A DNA stretch of 64,000 bases from Adenophora triphylla var. japonica (Eukaryota > Streptophyta > Magnoliopsida > Asterales > Campanulaceae), in the NCBI GenBank assembly GCA_022495995.1, contig JAFEMH010001247.1, positions 1 through 64,000 on the forward strand, in the 5' to 3' direction. The notes under the pieces were generated by a model. The model made no database searches. It worked only from the letters and a program-made list of their open reading frames with translations, and was not told the origin of the DNA. Both the position numbers and the translations under genes were made by a program. Below, piece by piece: positions 11,241 to 22,862 of the stretch; the stretch's first letter is position 1, and every line of letters starts with the position of its first letter.

Positions 11241-13752
11241 CACCATAAATGCTAGCCTCCTCATCGTCCTCCCGGTCGCTCACATCGATAGATGGACATT
11301 ATCGTGCCCGTACTCGCCCACCGCCTGTAATGTCAGCGCTGGGTCCCCGCCCCGAGGCATGGCACCGGAAGAGTACTCCGAGGCCGATGAGGTAGACGCC
11401 GTGCCCCCGACGTGCCGTCTTGCGCCTGTGCTCCCGCGCATCCGCCGCCGCCTTCAAGCGCAGCGCCTTCCTCGAAGAGACCGGCACATGTCCTTCCAAA
11501 TTTCCTATTCTCGCCTAACCACCTATCGTAAGTGCGAGCCGGAACCCGAGAAAAAGAAGAGAAAAATCTCGTAAAATCTCGTAAAATTGCAAAAGCGTAA
11601 AATCAAAGCTAAAAAGGGAATAAGACCCTAAGAGTACACTTACAAAGGCTATCAGCGGCAAGGTGTACCGCTCCCTAGCATCGGGGACAGTATCCTCATC
11701 CTCCTCGGCACTCCATGGACCACGTAGGACGATGTGCAGAGGGATCGGCGGTCAAGAGGCTCATCCTCCCCATATCCCCGAGTGACCGCCAGCCTTCACT
11801 AGCTTCGTGGCGTCCTCAGCGCCGCTCCACAAACACAACAGTAGGGGGTGTCCATATCAAAATACTCCTCCGCAGCCCACGCCCGCTCGTACCTCTCAAT
11901 CTCATCCGCCGGCCGCTACCTCGGGCCGCAAAGATCCGTGCCGGAGGGTCGAAGGAGTAATGGCATCTAGTGGGGGAACATGACCATGCCGCCTCGAGAA
12001 GCGGTCCCCCAAGTAGATGACATCACATGTCGCCCCGTAAGCCACCTCCTCTCGCCTCGTCACCTCTATAGCATCTCCCAAAGAAAATCTCTCGGATACC
12101 GCCCCAGTGGGTAGAAGTCCACTCCATCGTGCCCATCCTCGTTGATGACCGGCCTCACCATTTTGTAGTCGAAGGTAATCCGGGTCTTCCCCGTGAATTT
12201 ATCTCTCGCATCTCCTCCAAATAACCATAGCAGGAAGATGGTGACATCACTCGCGGTTCCAAGGGAAGAACCCGATCACCTCACAAAACCAGGCCCGCAT
12301 GTTCAAAACATCAAAAGGTCATTTTCTCTCATAAAAGTCTCAAGACAGAAAAGAGAAAAGAAAAAAAGGAGACTACCTCAAGGGCAAAAGAAAAGCCCCA
12401 TCGAAGCAGCCTTTGTTCCGACCGTACATGTCCAACGAGAAGTACAACTCTGCCAATCCGGCCTCTCCCCAAGAGACCGTCCCAATCCCATCAACATCCT
12501 CCGCAGAGTCGAGGAGGCAAGTCATAGCTATCGTCCTGCATTCAGCAAAGATGGTGACTCGATAGCATCAACCATATGAATGCTCTAGCTACCTGGGGCA
12601 AGCCACATCATTAGCAAAGAAAATTCTCGCATGCTAGTCTGAATCGCCACCTCGACATTCCGTGTCTCCATCCCCACCCCTTGAAATCAGCTCAAACCCT
12701 ACCAAAGCCTGGAACTCCTCGCCAGCATATGGTCTCTCCAAGTCACGGGCCTCCCGTGAACCGTAGGCCGCAATAGCGTGAAATCGGCAGAGTCACCGTC
12801 GCCTCTCCCTACTGTGTGAAAGCTATGAGTACCGCCCCACCGTAACTCGAAAGGGCCCGGACCAAGCCCTTGCTCTTCGAGGTGATGTGGACACCCCGCC
12901 GATAGCCTCTACGAATGCATCCAGCCGGTAGCCCTCACCACCGCTTGGGATTTGCCCCATCCTTCTCAAAATCTGCATCCTCTCGCCAAAGCTTGACCGC
13001 TATCTCCGACGGTCCTCTAGACTTGTTCTCCGTAGACAAGCACATCAAAAGAAGCGCGCCCTTCATATCATTTCAAAAGCATGCATATATTCAAAAGTGC
13101 ACATATTTTCAAAAGAAAAGCATTCATAAAAGTTTTTCTAGCATATCTTTTGCATAAAAAACGTGTCTTTCATCACTTGAAACGCGTCATTGCTTTCCTA
13201 AAGCACAAAATCACAATTTTTCGCACATAAGCATTATTTTTCAAAAAAATGGCATGCATGAAATCATTTTCATCTTCCAAAATCATATTTTCTCATTGAA
13301 AATCAGAATTTTGACCTAGTTCTAGCACAAGGCAAGAACTCCGTCTCATATTTTGAAAAAATTCTCATTCTTACTTCATTTTGCGAGAAAAAAGTGAGTC
13401 ATTCTCATAATTTCTGTCAAATAAAATTGCACATGCATATTCTTAGCCTCATAGGTTGTTCATGCATCTCAAAATCATTCAAAAAATCATTCAAAATCCT
13501 ATAATTCGGGTCAAGCCCTAAATCATTCAAAAATCAAGCAAAATCATCGGATTTGAGCAAAATGAGAATGCTTACCCCAACCGATCGCGGGTTCGTTGAT
13601 TTGTGCTCCATTCTCCCCGGATAAAGCTCCGATGGAGGCGTAAGGAAGTCATACTTCCTCTCCGTCCTCACAAGCTCCTTCCTCCTCCTTCTCGCGGCCG
13701 CCGAGATGTTTCTCCTTGCTTGCCTTGGTATGGGATTGCCCTCCGGATCCAT
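11241..13752 (-). pseudogene. Antisense plant mobile domain gene of element A, decayed
   Basis: Exon 1 is 13752-13576 (starts MDPEGNPIPRQARRN, basic, ends at a GTAAGC donor). Exon 2 starts near 13030 and covers the PMD; at its acceptor element B reads ctacag|gagaac but A reads ctacggagaac, so the AG is lost. Exon 3 lies about 12285-11640 and exon 4 about 11560-11241, with a tail matching the B copy (SEYSSGAMPRGRGPSAD-like). The long AT-rich stretch 13050-13560 is intron 1. PMD proteins such as MAIN and MAIL1 act in the nucleus in genome stability and silencing; the retroelement version has no known role. Multiple shifts make this copy inactive as written. Confidence 0.65.
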
Positions 13753-14130
13753 TTCAAATCAAAGGGAAGCAAAAAAGGGTTGAAGAATTTCGAAATTCTC
13801 TCTCTCTTCTCTCTCTCTCGCGTTCGGGCGGCAACAAAGTGCCCAATGCCCGTTCAAAACCTGATTTTAAATAACTGAAAAACAGCTTCTAGCCGTACGG
13901 CTTCTTTTTCTCCATCTCATGCCGGCGGCTCATTCGCTCCGAGCATAAATTACAATCCCGCCCCGGACCTTCCACTGGGCATGCAATTTTCGTTATCTTT
14001 TAACCAAGATAACATCTTTTCGTAAAATATCCCTTATCTCTTTAGCAATCAAGCTTTATTCCCGCCGCTCCGTTAATTCCGTTATAACGGGATAACACTA
14101 GGTGACAACCTCCGAATTGTCAACTCTAAA
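13753..14130. other. Upstream region of the antisense PMD gene, element A
   Basis: Contains CT-rich stretches just upstream of the antisense ATG, then AT-rich sequence matching 55600-55985 of element B. Any promoter for the antisense PMD gene should lie here or in the adjacent tandem array. No clear TATA box was picked out. Confidence 0.35.
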
Positions 14131-14745
14131 CTTGTGCTACCTCTATCCGCGAATATGAAGTATGCCCAAGTCATTCCAACTTGTGCTACCTCTATCCGCG
14201 AATAGTGAAGTATGCCCAAGTCATTCCAACTTGTGCTACCTCTATCCGCGAATAGTGAAGTATGCCCAAGTCATTCCAACTTGTGCTACCTCTATCCGCG
14301 AATAGTGAAGTATGCCCAAGTCATTCCAACTTGTGCTACCTCTATCCGCGAATAGTGAAGTATGCCCAAGTCATTCCAACTTGTGCTACCTCTATCCGCG
14401 AATAGTGAAGTATGCCCAAGTCATTCCAACTTGTGCTACCTCTATCCGCGAATAGTGAAGTATGCCCAAGTCATTCCAACTTGTGCTACCTCTATCCGCG
14501 AATAGTGAAGTATGCCCAAGTCATTCCAACTTCAGTGCTACCTCTATCCGCGAATAGTGAAGTATGCCCAAGTCATTCCAACTTGTGCTACCTCTATCCG
14601 CGAATAGTGACGTATGCCCAAGTCATTTCAAATTGTGCTACCTCTATCCGCGAATAGTGACGTATGCCCAAGTCATTTCAACTTGTGCTACCTCTATCCG
14701 CGAATAGTGACGTACGCCCAAGTTTCCCAACTTAAGTTACCTCTA
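14131..14745. repeat. 50-bp tandem array, about 12 units, in the 3' region of element A
   Basis: Units beginning 'cttgtgctacctctatccgc' recur every 50 bp from 14131, almost identical in the middle and diverging in the last three. Element B has only about three degenerate units at 55985-56125. Such hypervariable 3' regions are known in Tat/Ogre elements and can seed satellite DNA. The repetitive open frame at 14412-14657 is a by-product. Confidence 0.9.
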
Positions 14746-14858
14746 TCTCCGTCATAAAGAGATAGCGCCATAAGCTCTAGCTTCCTCGTGTGACACTCCT
14801 CCGAATTGTCAAAATCTCAAGGATCCTAGACATCGTTCCTAACTATCTAGTGATGCTT

Positions 14859-15163
14859 GAACTACGATCAAGGCTTGATTCCTCCAGGATACGTAGGTAG
14901 CCTTTTATAAAAGGTCCAGCCATTCGACCACTTTGGTCACCCTGTTTCTTTGTCACTCCTCGCTGATAAAGCGCCCTCATAAAAGTTCAAATATTCGACC
15001 ACCGGGTCACTCCTAGCATGTCCCCGTAGGATCAATTGCTTGACCTCCTAGGTCATTTTCTCTTCTTTTTCCCAAGAAGAGACCCGCTTCTCTTCTTCCT
15101 TCCCAAATGGATCCTAATCCCGAACTACGGCCCGGCTTGATTCCTCCGGATACGTAGGTAGCC
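14859..15163 (+). promoter_or_regulatory. Two copies of a conserved CTACG...CGTAG hairpin motif, element A
   Basis: Copies at 14859-14902 and 15122-15163: GAACTACG, a short loop containing GGCTTGATTCC, then ATACGTAGGTAGCC. CTACG and CGTAG can pair. The same motif recurs after pol (8772-8825), in element B three times and in element C once. Its position next to the polypurine tract suggests an RNA signal, not yet assigned. Confidence 0.65.
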
Positions 15164-15272
15164 TTCCAAAAGGTTCAGCCACTCGACCACCTTGGTCACT
15201 CCAATCCGTCTCGCATTCGCCGCATCGGATCCTTTTCTATCGACAACCCCACTCGCCTTGCAAGTGACGTTG

Positions 15273-15284
15273 CCGAGGGGCTTC
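15273..15284 (+). other. Polypurine tract of element A
   Basis: CCGAGGGG followed by CTTC directly before the 3' LTR. Element B has the same tract at 56711-56722. It is the expected primer for plus-strand synthesis. The LTR start here reads CGTAAGTACCC where B reads TGTAAGTACCC, so the terminal T of TG is missing. Confidence 0.65.
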
Positions 15285-16889
15285 GTAAGTACCCAAATCT
15301 GGCTCATGCCTTCCGGTTAATTTTCCCGACATTTCGGTAAATTTCCCGTAATTCCCTGACCTTCCTAGTGTTCCGGAAATGTCCCGGAACAGTCCAAATT
15401 TAAATTAGGGTCAGAGGAGCCTTCCTAATTAAGAAAACACGTTTTTCTTAATTAGGAAGAAGCTTCTAGAATAATGCCACCTTGCATGGTTCTAGAATGC
15501 CGAGTCACAATGGATAAGACCGCACGGCCTCATTTGCAAAGGGCCTCGCAGCCGCACGGCTTCATTAGCCTTATCCAGATCGCTCTATAAATAGAGCCCT
15601 CCTCTACCCATTTCAACAACCACAACAACACAAACAATCACACACACACACTCCATAGCAGTCCAGACGTGAAGAAAAACCCTCAAGGCTCAAGAAGGCG
15701 AAGAAGAAGCTCAAGAAGCCATCTCCCTCCTCCTTGAAGACCCAAGAAGAACCTCTCCTCCTAGCTCCGTCCGAAGAAGCGAAGGAAACGATTGGTAACC
15801 TCGCACGCCCTAACCTTGCATTTTAATTGATATACTTGCTCATTGCATTCATATATCTTGCTTGGGACTTGGCATTTATTCATAAAGATCATATCTTTAT
15901 CACCCCCTTCCCTTTGCATGCATTAAGACCTCATTTGTCATAAAAATGTAGTCTTTTTCATAAAGGTGCATCCTTTGCACCTAAAATCCCTATTTTCCAA
16001 TAAAAATGTTATCTTTATGCATCATTTGCATACAAAGATCAAATCTTTTTCAATAAAAATGCATCCTTTGCATCAAAACCCCTTTTTCAATGCATCATTT
16101 GCATAAAAATCAAATCTTTATGCATCATTTGCATAAAGATCATTTCTTTAAATCAAAAAGCATCATTTGCAACCTAAAAATGTCATCTTTTCATTAAAGA
16201 GTCATTTTTTTTATCATGCATTTCCCTTTCCCCAACCTTGGAACGGACCGGTGTAAAAGTTCTCATCTTTGCATCGTTCCTTCCATTAAAGGTTCATGAT
16301 TTCTTTAGGAAAAGGATAACCTTGAACCCTATATCTCCAATTATCGCTTAAGAATGAGCATGAAGCCTCTATACGAGCTCGACCGTCTTAAAGCGTAGGA
16401 TTGATGGGCTAAGGACATTCCTTCCTAAAGAACCTCATCTTTGACCCAAAAGAGAGTCATTCTCTCGATCACGCAAGTCCCGAGGGTCCCGAGGTTTAAA
16501 ATGCGATGATCATAAGTCATAAGATGAGGACGGGATCATAATCCCAAATACATAAATTCCAAGGAATCCCGAGCGACAACCAACAAATGGTTTGTACGTC
16601 CGGAAGATAACTTGGGACATTCCCCCTTATTTTCAAACACATGCACACAAAGAAAGCACGCAAGCAAACACGATTAATGAAATCTAGGGAGACTTGCTCC
16701 GGCAAGGCACTTTGGGTGAACGCCAAACGTTCTTCCCAAGGGGTAACTTAACCTCCGAACCCATAAAACCTTTTTTTCAAAGTTTTGAGGTAATCAAAAT
16801 GGCGTGGCGACTCCGTTTTTCAAATAACTCGGATGTCTTCAAACTCGCGTGAATTCCAATAAACAAAAAATTTTGGGCACACATTCACA
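15285..16889 (+). repeat. 3' LTR of element A
   Basis: About 1.6 kb, ending ...ATTCACA. It contains a TATAAATA box at 15586-15593 and, at 15940-16200, a degenerate array of 'catcctttgcat' / 'catcatttgcat' with 'aaatcatgtcttta' units. The last 626 bp match bases 1-628. Confidence 0.9.
15586..15593 (+). promoter_or_regulatory. TATA box of LTR A
   Basis: TATAAATA, followed by 'gagccctcctctaccca', the likely transcription start region. The same arrangement occurs at 42747-42754 and 57022-57029 in the element B LTRs. Confidence 0.7.
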
Positions 16890-17960
16890 ATTACGCCATT
16901 TTTCGTTCTAGTACTTCATTAGTCTTCTTAGCCTCTTGTGAAAATTTCTCACAGGTTTCAGATCAAGTTATTCAAGTAATATCTAGGCTTTTTTCATATA
17001 CACCAAGAACACTTAATGAAGTATTAAAAGACAATTTTTTTTGGATAATAAAAATAAAATAACAATATAAACGATTGTCCCCGACAACGGCGCCAAAAAC
17101 TTGTTAAGTAAAAACCTAACGACTAATTTTAATATCGCAAGTGCACGGTGTAGATGTAGTATAGAAACGGCAAATGCAGTTCGATCCCACGAGTACAATG
17201 TTTACTATCAATAATACTTGATTTGAATTAATAATTATGAATAAAATAATATTAGAGGGAGAAATTGTTGTTGTAATTACTAGAAATAATGCAAACGCTA
17301 CTCTAATTTAGATTGAACTTCTTATGACGAAATATTATCGGGAACGAGATTCAAACAATATGTAATAAAGTATGTAAATCATGTTTTTGTGAAATAAGTT
17401 CCGTGTAATAATTCAAGGATTATACGCAATTTATGATATAGTATGTTACAATATTTTTGGATGCCTAAACTTGCTGACTACAAGGCAATTATATATGCAT
17501 TTGATCCTAATGTTGAGACTATTTCCAAAATGCATCCTTGAAAAGACACCTTTAACACTGGCAACAACAACAACACAGCCGTGTACCTTACATTGCATGC
17601 CCGTGTAGCACGACCCAATCACATATCAAGCACGCACGTGCTTGCCTTTGTCGAATCTGGTCAGTTCCAGAGGGGTTAAGCACGGCCGTGCCTTTGCAGG
17701 CTACGTGCCCGTGCTTGATTGTAGTTTACTGGTCCTTGTCCTTTCCTTCCTTAGAATGTCCCTCCTTGCCTCCGTTTGTTCCATTCTCCTTAATAATCAT
17801 GTCCCAAGCTCTTTTTACACCAATAATGTCCTGAAATTAATTTAATTACAAAAATACCATCCTAGCATAATATCCGCAAATAAAATGATAAAATGAACTG
17901 AATTTAATCTAAAATGAACTAAAACTAATGCAAATGATATTATAAATGTCTATATAATAG
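16890..17960 (-). mobile_element. Remnant of LTR retrotransposon E: leader, PBS and LTR, minus strand
   Basis: On the minus strand a TGGCGCCGTTGTCGGGGA primer binding site (17095-17078) is preceded by an LTR end ...CTTAACA (17102). The LTR runs rightward to about 17960, with its outer end not resolved. Bases 16890-17077 are leader. Element A is inserted in this leader. The PBS type is common in plant Ty3/gypsy elements such as Athila. No coding part of E is in the window. Confidence 0.55.
17078..17095 (-). other. Primer binding site of element E
   Basis: TGGCGCCGTTGTCGGGGA on the minus strand, six bases after the LTR-ending CA. Confidence 0.65.
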
Positions 17961-17967
17961 CCATTTA

Positions 17968-18163
17968 TTAACCTTCCCCCAATTCCTTCACGAACGCACC
18001 ATGACGAGACTTCCAAATGGTGGCAAGACGACTCCGCATTAGTGTGAAGTTAATGGGAAAATCTGTGAAAAATATACCCACTAGGCATGAATTCCAAGCA
18101 TATGTATCGCTTAGACGAGGATGAGGATAGGCAACAATCTCTTCTTCCTCTTCATCCACTGCA

Positions 18164-18166
<3 letters not shown>
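17968..18166 (-). pseudogene. Fragment of DUF4283 (LINE ORF1-type) protein
   Basis: The minus frame reads a short piece with NSCLVGIFFTDFPINF and later ATIWKSRHGAFVKELGEG, the usual opening of DUF4283 (LVG-x-F-x-T-D-x-P-I-N and W-x-x-x-x-G-x-x-x-K-E-L). About 60 residues remain, preceded by an acidic stretch (AVDEEEEEIV). It belongs to a different DUF4283 subfamily from the LINE copies at 22863-39221. It abuts a TA/GA microsatellite on one side and remnant E on the other. Confidence 0.55.

Positions 18167-18250
<84 letters not shown>
18167..18250. repeat. (TA)n followed by (GA)n microsatellite
   Basis: About 60 bp of TA then about 22 bp of GA. The Tyr/Ile open frames over it are artefacts. 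Confidence 0.95.
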
Positions 18251-18453
18251 GCAAAATTTGACTCCATACAAAACAATAAAACTAACACACGAACCGAACT
18301 TCAACAACCAAAATCACAAAGAATATAAACACAACAAAAGAACATAAGGCTCTCAAAATGAGAGTATCACATGTTCTCTCTCAATGTGGAGAGGGAGGAA
18401 TTGTATGTTAGCGAGGGTCGATCATTTGGATTGTTGATATTTTTAGATATATA
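18251..18453. other. AT-rich spacer left of element D
   Basis: No gene or repeat recognised. Confidence 0.4.
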
Positions 18454-19170
18454 TGTAGACACTAAAATCTTTAATCATGAATTCGTTAATTTTGATTGGT
18501 TCAAAATGTCAAAATGTTGACTAGTCAAAATTAATAGGTCAAAGTCCATAAAATATTTAAATGTTTCCATTTGTTGATAAATTGGTAAAAAGTCCAAACA
18601 AAATAAATGGATCAATCCATATATTACAAAATGTACTCATTGAAATGAAAATCCCAATAATGGACCAACTCTCGGGATTTCCAAAATTACTTCTCATATG
18701 GTTAGCCTATAAATAAAAGGCTATTGCGAAGGAGAAAGGGAGGGGAAATTCTCTGTAAAAACTGTTAAATCTTTATCAAGACATAAATTAAAGCCTTCAA
18801 AATCAACAAATCATTCGACGAATAGCACAAGTCAACGGGCCGTTCAACGTCAAAGTCTTCATCAACTTTGCCCAAGATCAAGCCTCCACGACCCTTCGTC
18901 GAAGTCAATAAGAAGATTACAAGCCTTGTTCGAGATCAAGTCCAACGGCCCTCATTCAAACCACATCTAAACTACAATTGTTCATGTTCGAAAGCAAGCC
19001 CATTCGGCACTCAAAATTCCAACTACAGTAGAGATAGAATCATGGGATTATTATCCTGTAATTGGTAATGTCTTAGAGTCGTAATCCATTTCGTTTGACT
19101 ATAATAAAATTTAAATTGTTGTGCATTTAATTTCGTGTCCACGTGTTCGACGAAAAATTAGTGTGTATAA
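18454..19170 (+). repeat. 5' LTR of Ty3/gypsy element D
   Basis: Begins TGTAGACACTAAAATC, has a TATAAATA box at 18708-18715, and ends just before the primer binding site at 19174. The exact right end is uncertain because no clear CA precedes the PBS. No matching 3' LTR is in the window, and the LTR at 26668 is different, so D is truncated. Confidence 0.65.
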
Positions 19171-19173
19171 ATT

Positions 19174-19191
19174 TGGCCATGCCCGGTGGGA
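19174..19191 (+). other. Primer binding site of element D
   Basis: TGGCCATGCCCGGTGGGA, a variant of the TGGCACGCCCGGTGGGAC type common in plant Ty3/gypsy elements. Confidence 0.65.
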
Positions 19192-20920
19192 CCAACTCTA
19201 CCTCTAATCTCTATCTCTATAAGAAGACTTTACAAACAATGGAACCAAAGCATGACAACACTCAGTCTAGAAAGATGAAAGGTATGGTTGTTGAGGGGAC
19301 ATGTAGCTTGCCCATTGATCCGATAACTCGAAGCATGTCCGGGTCGTCGGGATCTCGGGAGGGATTACGAGTGATGAAGCTTACACAAAGAAAAGGTAGT
19401 CCGTCCAAAAGTCAAGGCCAAGGTTACTTCGGTGCCGTGAAGTACTCGAAGTATAAAGAAACTAGTTCAATGGAAACTGCTCAAAGTAAGCCGAAGCAAG
19501 CGGTCACACACGTTTCACAAGCAAGTTCACAAGAGTCAAGTACCGGTTCAAGCTCGAGCTCTTCTCCGAGGCATCTAACCAACGTAGTTCTCCAAAGTAC
19601 TCTGAGTCGTCCACCTCTATCGTGCATCTGATGATGGCTGATGCAACTTCGATGGAAGAACATAATGCAACTATGGCTCAGTCTATCGAGAAATTAACTA
19701 AAGTGGTGGCTGACAAGGATTTGCAGATTGCTTCTCTCATGAACAAGTTGGAGAGCCAGAACAACACTGAGTCGGAAAAGAAAACCCTTCATGGGAAAGT
19801 TTTATAGCATCCAGTTGGAAACCACGGACGCGAATCAACTTCAAAGCAACTAATGGATCAGATTTCCATCAATCCTTACTCGGATCGACATCCATTCAGC
19901 CAGCATGTGATATGATAACTAGCACAATCGAGCATAATATGGAGGTCCTACTCGGAGCAACTTTATGTATGCAAAACCATATACGAGAAGGATCTATGAT
20001 GTGAAGATGCCATCAGGATACAAACCGCCCAAGCTACAATAGTTTGATGGGAAGGGGAATCCGAGACAACATATTGCGCACTTTGTGGAGACATGCAGCA
20101 ATGCTGGTACAGAGGGAGACCTCTTGCCAAACAAATTTTGTACGTTTGTTAAAGGGAAGTGCATTTGACCGGTACACCGACTTAGAGCCGTAGTCAATTG
20201 TGCTTGGGCACAATTTGAGAAGGTGTTTCTGACGCGGTTTTATAGCACTCGTCGTGTAGTGAGCATGACAGAGCTAACCAATACCAAGCAGCGGAAGAAT
20301 GAACCTATAGTTGACTACATCAACAGGTGGCGTGCGCTAAGCCTGGATTGCAAGGAAAAGATCTCAGATCATGCAGGAATTGAATTATGCATGCAAGGTA
20401 TGCATTGGGGACTTATGTATATTCTACAAGGACTTAAGCCTCAATCATACGAAGAACTAGCTACGAGGGTTCATGACATGGAGTTGAACATTGCTGCTCA
20501 TGGAGGGGTTAGTGCTTTCACTCCCAAGTCCATAGAAGAAAAGAAGGAAGTGAAGAAAGTAGACAAGTTCAACAAAGGGTCTATGGAAGCAATGGTTGTC
20601 ACGACAGCTCTAATAAAGATCCCTGTAAAGAGCAAGAAGCAAGATTATAAGAAGGTTAAACCACCTCGAGAAGTAGAAAAACAACGCCCAACACTGAAAG
20701 AGTTGGAGGAAAAAGTTTATCCCTTTCCAGATTCTGATGTTCCAGGTATTTTGGAGTATTTGCTTGAGAAAAAGGTTATTCAACTTCCAGAGTGTAAACG
20801 TCCCGAGGAGAATGGGCATACACTTGAAGCAAAATATTGCAAGGACCATCGACTCGTTAGACATGCAACTAGAAAAATGTTTTATACTTAAAGAGTTGAT
20901 TATGAATCTCTCTAAGTAGG
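19181..20920 (+). pseudogene. gag: gag of element D, frameshifted
   Basis: The N-terminal part (19181-19630) begins MPGGTNSTSNLYLYKK and is serine- and lysine-rich. A coiled-coil-like piece follows at 19622-19807 (SIEKLTKVVADKDLQI). The capsid domain is split between frames near 20000-20200 and 20223-20891, where RFYSTRRVVSMTELTNTK, DYINRWRALSLDCKEK and MHWGLMYILQGLKP are diagnostic retrotransposon gag blocks. The C-terminal RPTLKELEEKVYPFPDSDVP region is also typical. There are stops near 19807 and at least one shift near 20200. Confidence 0.8.
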
Positions 20921-21066
20921 GGAAGATTGTCCTTGACAGCGAAGACTCAGAAGAATCAAATTACGTCTCCATCCTTACCGATTTTGCGACTACGGAAGAA
21001 CTTGTTGTCGAAGTATTCATGGTGTTTACATATAAAGAAGATGATGAAGACGTCGAATAGACAGAG

Positions 21067-21680
21067 GTGACTAAGACCCCACAAAAATTAATGAAGATAG
21101 AGGGTCTTAACGAAGTAGACAACAGGAAACCTCCATCCAAACCTTGTGTCTCATGTTGCACGTCAATCACTTTTACTGATGAGGACCTCCAACTAGGCTC
21201 AAAATTACACAACCGTCCTTTGTTTGTCACAAGATACATCAAAGAAGATAAAATCAATCGAATCCTCATTGATGGCGGATCAGCTATGAACATCATGCCA
21301 AAGACTACAATGAAGAAGCTGGGCATATCTGTAGATGAACTCACGAAGATCCATTTGGTCATTCAAGGATTTAACCAAGGAGGACAACATGCAATTGGTA
21401 TGATTCGTCTACAACTCGCAATTGGTGAGTTGCAAGCAGACACTTTGTTCCACGTGATTGATTCAAGGACATAGTACAACTTGTTATTGGGACGACCTTG
21501 GACACATGCTAATGGAGTAATCCCTTCTACCCTCACCAATGCTTTAAGTTTTATAAGTACGGAGAGGTAACAATATTGGGTGATAACAAACCATTCACAG
21601 AGGCAGAAGCCCACTTTACTGATGCAAAATTTTATGAAGACTTTGAGGTGCCAAAAGAGATCCTTCCAGAAAAGTAGACT
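21067..21680 (+). pseudogene. pro: Aspartic protease of element D
   Basis: The frame 21067-21474 contains RILIDGGSAMNIMPKTTMK, the retropepsin active-site region in its plant retroelement form (D-G-G in place of D-T/S-G), with the downstream FNQGGQHAIG flap region. After an in-frame TAG at 21472-21474 the sequence continues with NLLLGRPWTHANGVIPS, the conserved end of the domain. The enzyme would process Gag-Pol. The stop inside the domain makes it inactive as written. Confidence 0.8.
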
Positions 21681-21689
21681 AATTCTGAA

Positions 21690-22862
21690 ACTTTGGAAGC
21701 TAAAGAAGATCATGTCCAATCAAAGGCCGTCGTTGATAAAAGTGACTCTTTGACCAAGCAACTCAAGAAGGAAAGCATTTCTTTAGAGGCTTCAAAGTCA
21801 CCCCCGATCTTGCGATATGTCCCGAAGTTTCGTCGAAAGGATGGAGAGTCTCTATTTGTTGAGCTTGTTAAAGTAAAGACGAAAAAGGTACTGGTGAAAA
21901 CGAAGGATAGCGATCTCCGACGTCTAGGGGATGGAATGACGTTCCCGCTCAAAAAGTAGGGGATTCAAAATCTACACTCAAAGGGTTTGTTGAAGCATCC
22001 GGACATGAGTCACGAAACTCTCAACTTTCGGAGAAAAGGACTGATGATGGGTTCGATCCAAAGGCATAGATACGATTTTGGGAATCCAACGCAACTCGAG
22101 GAACTAAGCCCATAACTCATAGACGAAAAGCTGCATGGCTTGAACGAGACACAAAAGAAGTTGAGGCAATAAGGGCATAAAATTATGGCTCCAAAGATCG
22201 GTCTTGGCTTTATTCCAGATAAGCCCATTCACATCCCTATAAGAGGGAAGTTAAAGGTAAAGATGGTGCAAGAGAAAGAAGAAGACAATCAAGAATGCCC
22301 GACTTCAAGGAGGTCCATATTTGACTGCATTGGTAGCTCGACCATGAGTGGAAGCATGCTCGACATGTTGGGACCACAAGGCCAAGTCAATACATAAAAT
22401 GGACCCCTAATCGCCTCTAAATCAGTGTTTGGAAGGTTGGGAGCTCAACTGTCATCATCTGAGGTAGTCCAAAGCTCTTCTAGATCAGTGTTTAAGAAAT
22501 TGGGACCTCAACTTCTTTCTCATATATGCGACACATTTTTAGCCTCGAAGATTGATCAACAAATAAAACGTAAAGAAGATGAAGAGATGCAAAGTTTGGT
22601 ACCTTCTCACATGAAGAGGAAAATGACGCTCGAAATCAGCAATGATGGTACTCTATGGGCTAGAAGAAATATCGTCATATTGAAAGGAAAAGAGACTTCC
22701 CTAGACCATCAAGTCTACAAGAAAATGATATCAAAGAAGGAAAATGATGATGAGAAAATAAATGCCTCGATACACCAATTACTTTTGAAGAGGATGATGG
22801 ATCAGAATCTTCAGAAGAAGAAATTGATGATGCACCACCACAACTTCTTTCTCAACTTAGGA
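21690..22862 (+). pseudogene. Protease-RT spacer of element D, cut by LINE copy 1
   Basis: Broken frames with blocks such as KIGLGFIPDKPIHIP (22188-22230) and two VFxxLGxQL repeats (22425-22520), typical of the spacer between protease and RT in this type of element. RT is never reached: the sequence stops at the poly(T) of LINE copy 1 at 22863, and on the far side of the LINE is element C, not D. Confidence 0.65.

Larger units (their letters stand above)
1..16889 (+). mobile_element. Tat-lineage Ty3/gypsy LTR retrotransposon A (5' end outside window)
   Basis: The start of the window repeats at about 16264, so bases 1-628 are the end of a 5' LTR and 15285-16889 the matching 3' LTR. Between them lie a primer binding site, a long leader, gag, pol with RT, RNase H, a second RNase H and integrase on +, then a repeat-rich tail with two genes on the minus strand. 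The order and the dual RNase H are typical of the Tat/Ogre group. All coding parts carry stops or shifts, so no autonomous activity is expected as written. The 3' flank begins ATTAC (16890-16894), so a complete copy should have ATTAC just left of its 5' LTR. The element landed in the leader of minus-strand element E. Confidence 0.9.

Noticed and set aside
14412..14657. Open frame with a repeated peptide
   Set aside because: It is only the translation of the 50-bp array.
14131..14745. CRISPR-like regular repeat array
   Set aside because: Units are contiguous 50-bp tandem copies without unique spacers, in a plant retrotransposon.
19481..19663. Minus-strand small proteins over the element D gag
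   Set aside because: Shadows of the gag coding strand with no domain content.
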